A stretch of 9,227 bases of DNA. It comes from an uncultured Eubacteriales bacterium. Lineage in GTDB: Bacteria; Bacillota; Clostridia; Oscillospirales; Oscillospiraceae. Where the stretch lies: positions 1 through 9,227 of the forward strand of contig URST01000078.1 in NCBI GenBank assembly GCA_900550585.1, given 5' to 3'. The position numbers were made by a program, and so were the translations under genes. This document shows, piece by piece, positions 7,662-9,227 of the stretch (position 1 is its first letter; every line of letters starts with the position of its first letter). The notes below the pieces were generated by a model. The model made no database searches and was not told the origin of the DNA. It was given only the letters and a program-made list of their open reading frames with translations.

Positions 7662-8981
7662 TCAGGAATTGTTCCATGTGCCGAGGATAAGGCTGAAGCT
7701 GCGGCGCAGCAGATCCTCATCCATGCCGTAGTAGGGGGCAATCTCGTAGACCTCGCCGGCGTAGACCGTAGTCGTCTGGCGGCGCAGGACGATGCGGTCG
7801 CCCATGCGGCTGCGGTTATCCCGGTTCTCACCGGTGATGGTATAGATGGTGAGCACAGAGTCTCCGTTGATGCGGAGGGTCATCTGGCTCTCGTTCTGGA
7901 TGCCGCCGGTAACGGTGTCCACCTCCCAGGCCCACCAGCTGATGGGGATGGAGAAATACCAGCCGCTGGAGAGACTGTGGTAGGTCTTGGCGGTCTGCTC
8001 AAAGCGGCCGTCGGACTGCCAGCTCATCCAGGAGACGAGGCCGTCCGTCTGTTCGGCGGCACTGTCGCCCAGCGGGCAGGGTATCTCGGTGATGCCGTCG
8101 CCGTCGATGTCCTGGGGCGCCATCTGGCGGTAGGGATAGACGGCGGCGGAGACGCCGCTGGTCTTGTCCAGCGCCACGTTGACCAGTCCCGCCTCCTGCC
8201 GGTAGATGAGGATGTCGGTGACGGCCATGCTGGTGGTGTCCACGCCGGTGATGAACACGGCGGGGATGTCCTTATCCACCATGCCGGTGACGACGCTGCC
8301 CCGGTTCAGGGCGGTCATGGAGCTGGACAGGCGGCAGCGGTAGGACACGCCCATCTGCTCCTCCTGCCAGCCGTAAAACTCCGCCACAGGGCCAAGCTCG
8401 CCGTCGGCCCGGAGCACCAGCAGGCTGGGAACGCCGTCGCCGTTGAGGTCCTGGATGCTGAAGCGGCTGTATCCGCAGGACATAAGGGCCACCGGCTCCG
8501 GCTCGATGGAGTAGGCCGCCAGCGTCTGGACATCGGCACTGATGCGCCAGCCCACGATCAGCTCCCGGCGGCCGTCGCCGTTAAGGTCCTGATAGTACAC
8601 GCTGTCCACGGCGGTGCCGCTGCTCTCGATGGTGCACAGCAGGCGGTAGCTGTCGTTCCCGTCCAGCCGGTACACCATGATCTTCAGGGGCTTCTCGTCG
8701 GCGCTGCGGCGCAGGAACACCAGCGCCTCCTGCCGGCCGTCGTCCTCCAGATCCACCATCTGCACGGACTGGATGTTCCGCCCGCCGGAGGGGGATGCGT
8801 ACTCGTAGCCCTGCGCAATGAGGCTGTCCAGCTGCTGGGAAAGGCCGGTGTACTCCGGCGCCATGCGGGGCAGGGTGAACAGCTGCTCCACGGAGGAGTC
8901 GAACACGGTGCAGCCGGACAGAACGGCGGCCAGCGCCAGCCCCGCCAGCAGCAGGATGCACTTTTTCACGGCGCGCTTCAC
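7662..8981 (-). CDS. Lipoprotein with FG-GAP/VCBS-like Asp-rich repeats, first gene of a two-component operon
   Basis: This 439-residue protein has a lipoprotein signal peptide: basic MKRAVKKC, a hydrophobic stretch, and lipobox LSGC with the acylated cysteine at C24. It should be anchored on the outer face of the membrane. Four calcium-loop-like motifs follow: DLEDDG (77-82), DLNGDG (132-137), DLNGDG (178-183) and DIDGDG (291-296), each followed by a beta-strand pattern such as RRELIVGW. This is the FG-GAP/VCBS arrangement of a beta-propeller. The last 130 residues lack the motif and were not recognised. The start is set at GTG 8981 because AAAGGGGGAG lies 5 nt upstream; an in-frame ATG at 9002 has no ribosome binding site and nearly abuts the expected transcript start. 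The gene ends 14 nt before the response regulator, suggesting an accessory sensing role, which is inference. Confident as a lipoprotein; function unknown. Confidence 0.88.
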   Translation of the reverse strand: MKRAVKKCILLLAGLALAAVLSGCTVFDSSVEQLFTLPRMAPEYTGLSQQLDSLIAQGYEYASPSGGRNIQSVQMVDLEDDGRQEALVFLRRSADEKPLKIMVYRLDGNDSYRLLCTIESSGTAVDSVYYQDLNGDGRRELIVGWRISADVQTLAAYSIEPEPVALMSCGYSRFSIQDLNGDGVPSLLVLRADGELGPVAEFYGWQEEQMGVSYRCRLSSSMTALNRGSVVTGMVDKDIPAVFITGVDTTSMAVTDILIYRQEAGLVNVALDKTSGVSAAVYPYRQMAPQDIDGDGITEIPCPLGDSAAEQTDGLVSWMSWQSDGRFEQTAKTYHSLSSGWYFSIPISWWAWEVDTVTGGIQNESQMTLRINGDSVLTIYTITGENRDNRSRMGDRIVLRRQTTTVYAGEVYEIAPYYGMDEDLLRRSFSLILGTWNNS

Positions 8982-8986
8982 GGCGG

Positions 8987-8996
8987 CTCCCCCTTT
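8987..8996 (-). promoter_or_regulatory. Ribosome binding site deciding the lipoprotein start
   Basis: AAAGGGGGAG on the minus strand stands 5 nt before the GTG at 8981. It lies inside the extra seven codons that the upstream ATG at 9002 would add, so the GTG is the better start. Confidence 0.75.
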
Positions 8997-9017
8997 CGGC
9001 ATAGATTATCAATATAT

Positions 9018-9026
9018 ACTATACCA
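9018..9026 (-). promoter_or_regulatory. Extended -10 promoter of the lipoprotein-regulator-kinase operon
   Basis: The minus strand reads TGGTATAGT, an extended -10 element (TGn plus TATAGT, five of six to consensus). No good -35 is visible at 16-18 nt. Transcription would begin near 9011, leaving a leader of about 30 nt before the GTG at 8981. It follows directly on the terminator of the previous gene, so this is the most likely start of the operon. Confidence 0.6.
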
Positions 9027-9078
9027 CAGTCCGCGGCGTTTTGGTAGTGCTTTTTGCGTTTTCCTGCCGGGTATCGGC

Positions 9079-9120
9079 GGCAAAAAAAGAGAACGCACAG
9101 GTGCGTTCTCCTTTTTTGCC
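9079..9120. terminator. Strong symmetrical rho-independent terminator
   Basis: A perfect 10-bp stem, GAGAACGCAC (9089-9098) with GTGCGTTCTC (9101-9110), closes on a very short loop and is flanked by seven As (9082-9088) on one side and six Ts (9112-9117) on the other, then GGC/GCC. In either orientation a GC-containing stem is followed by a U-run. It begins 3 nt after the oxidoreductase stop codon and insulates that gene from the signalling operon. It could also stop antisense transcription entering from the left. Confidence 0.92.
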
Positions 9121-9123
9121 GTA

Positions 9124-9227
9124 TCATGCGTTCTCCGCCAGATAGCGGGCCACATAGACGCCGCTGGCCGATGCGTGGGACAGGGAGTGGGTGACGCCGC
9201 TGCCGTCGCCGATGACGAACAGGCCCT
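9124..9227 (-). CDS. FAD-dependent oxidoreductase, C-terminal end (COG2509 type, runs off the window)
   Basis: Only the last 33 codons are visible, reading GLFVIGDGSGVTHSLSHASA, then SGVYVARYLAENA and a TGA stop (9124-9126). The IGDGxGxT motif followed by a helix with SGVYVAR is the C-terminal FAD-contact segment of COG2509-type NAD(P)/FAD-dependent dehydrogenases, in which the aspartate of GDG contacts the flavin ribityl/pyrophosphate region. Substrate and physiological role are not known for most members. The usual residue between GDG and T varies; here the text is GDGSGVTHSL. The terminator at 9079-9120 shows that this is the last gene of its transcript. The family call rests on a short segment, so a related flavoprotein remains possible. 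Confidence 0.75.
   Translation of the reverse strand, partial: GLFVIGDGSGVTHSLSHASASGVYVARYLAENA

Noticed and set aside
9003..9078. Small gene or RNA between the terminator and the lipoprotein gene
   Set aside because: No start codon with a ribosome binding site and no structured RNA is seen. The stretch is explained by the promoter and its upstream flank.

Overview
The window reads as part of the chromosome of a GC-rich, low-oxygen Firmicute, most likely an Oscillospiraceae/Ruminococcaceae-type gut Clostridium relative. The basis is the GC-rich third codon positions, strong AGGAGG-type ribosome binding sites, Gram-positive promoter hexamers, a DUF1385 membrane protein next to prmC, and a recA-recX-rimO-pgsA run. 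The taxonomic placement is inference from gene content, not a search. Every supported gene lies on the minus strand, so transcription runs from high to low coordinates. No tRNA, rRNA, CRISPR array, prophage or transposase gene is visible.

Right to left: the window opens with the last 33 codons of a COG2509-type FAD-dependent oxidoreductase (9124-9227), closed by a strong, symmetrical (probably bidirectional) terminator (9079-9120). An extended -10 promoter (9018-9026) then starts a three-gene signalling cassette: a lipoprotein with four Asp-rich FG-GAP/VCBS-like motifs (7662-8981), an OmpR/PhoB-type response regulator (6964-7647) and a membrane histidine kinase (5350-6792). The regulator and kinase are separated by 171 bp, most of it an imperfect inverted repeat of about 106 bp plus an additional related half-copy. 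One end of the repeat contains the regulator's stop codon.

Next comes a DUF1385 membrane protein (4331-5278) with its own likely promoter, and prmC (3443-4309), the release-factor glutamine methyltransferase. A 75-bp gap holding a 22-bp dyad and a probable promoter leads into recA (2261-3367), recX (1641-2261, start overlapping the recA stop as TGATG), rimO (310-1629, GTG start) and, after a 71-bp gap with a candidate promoter, the first 79 codons of pgsA (1-238). RecX is the modulator of RecA, so their coupling is functional; rimO and pgsA are housekeeping genes.

Most of the window is ordinary. The parts worth a second look are the palindromic element between regulator and kinase with its third module copy, the lipoprotein linked to a two-component system, a sharp change in leucine codon use inside the regulator gene, and the dyad in front of recA.
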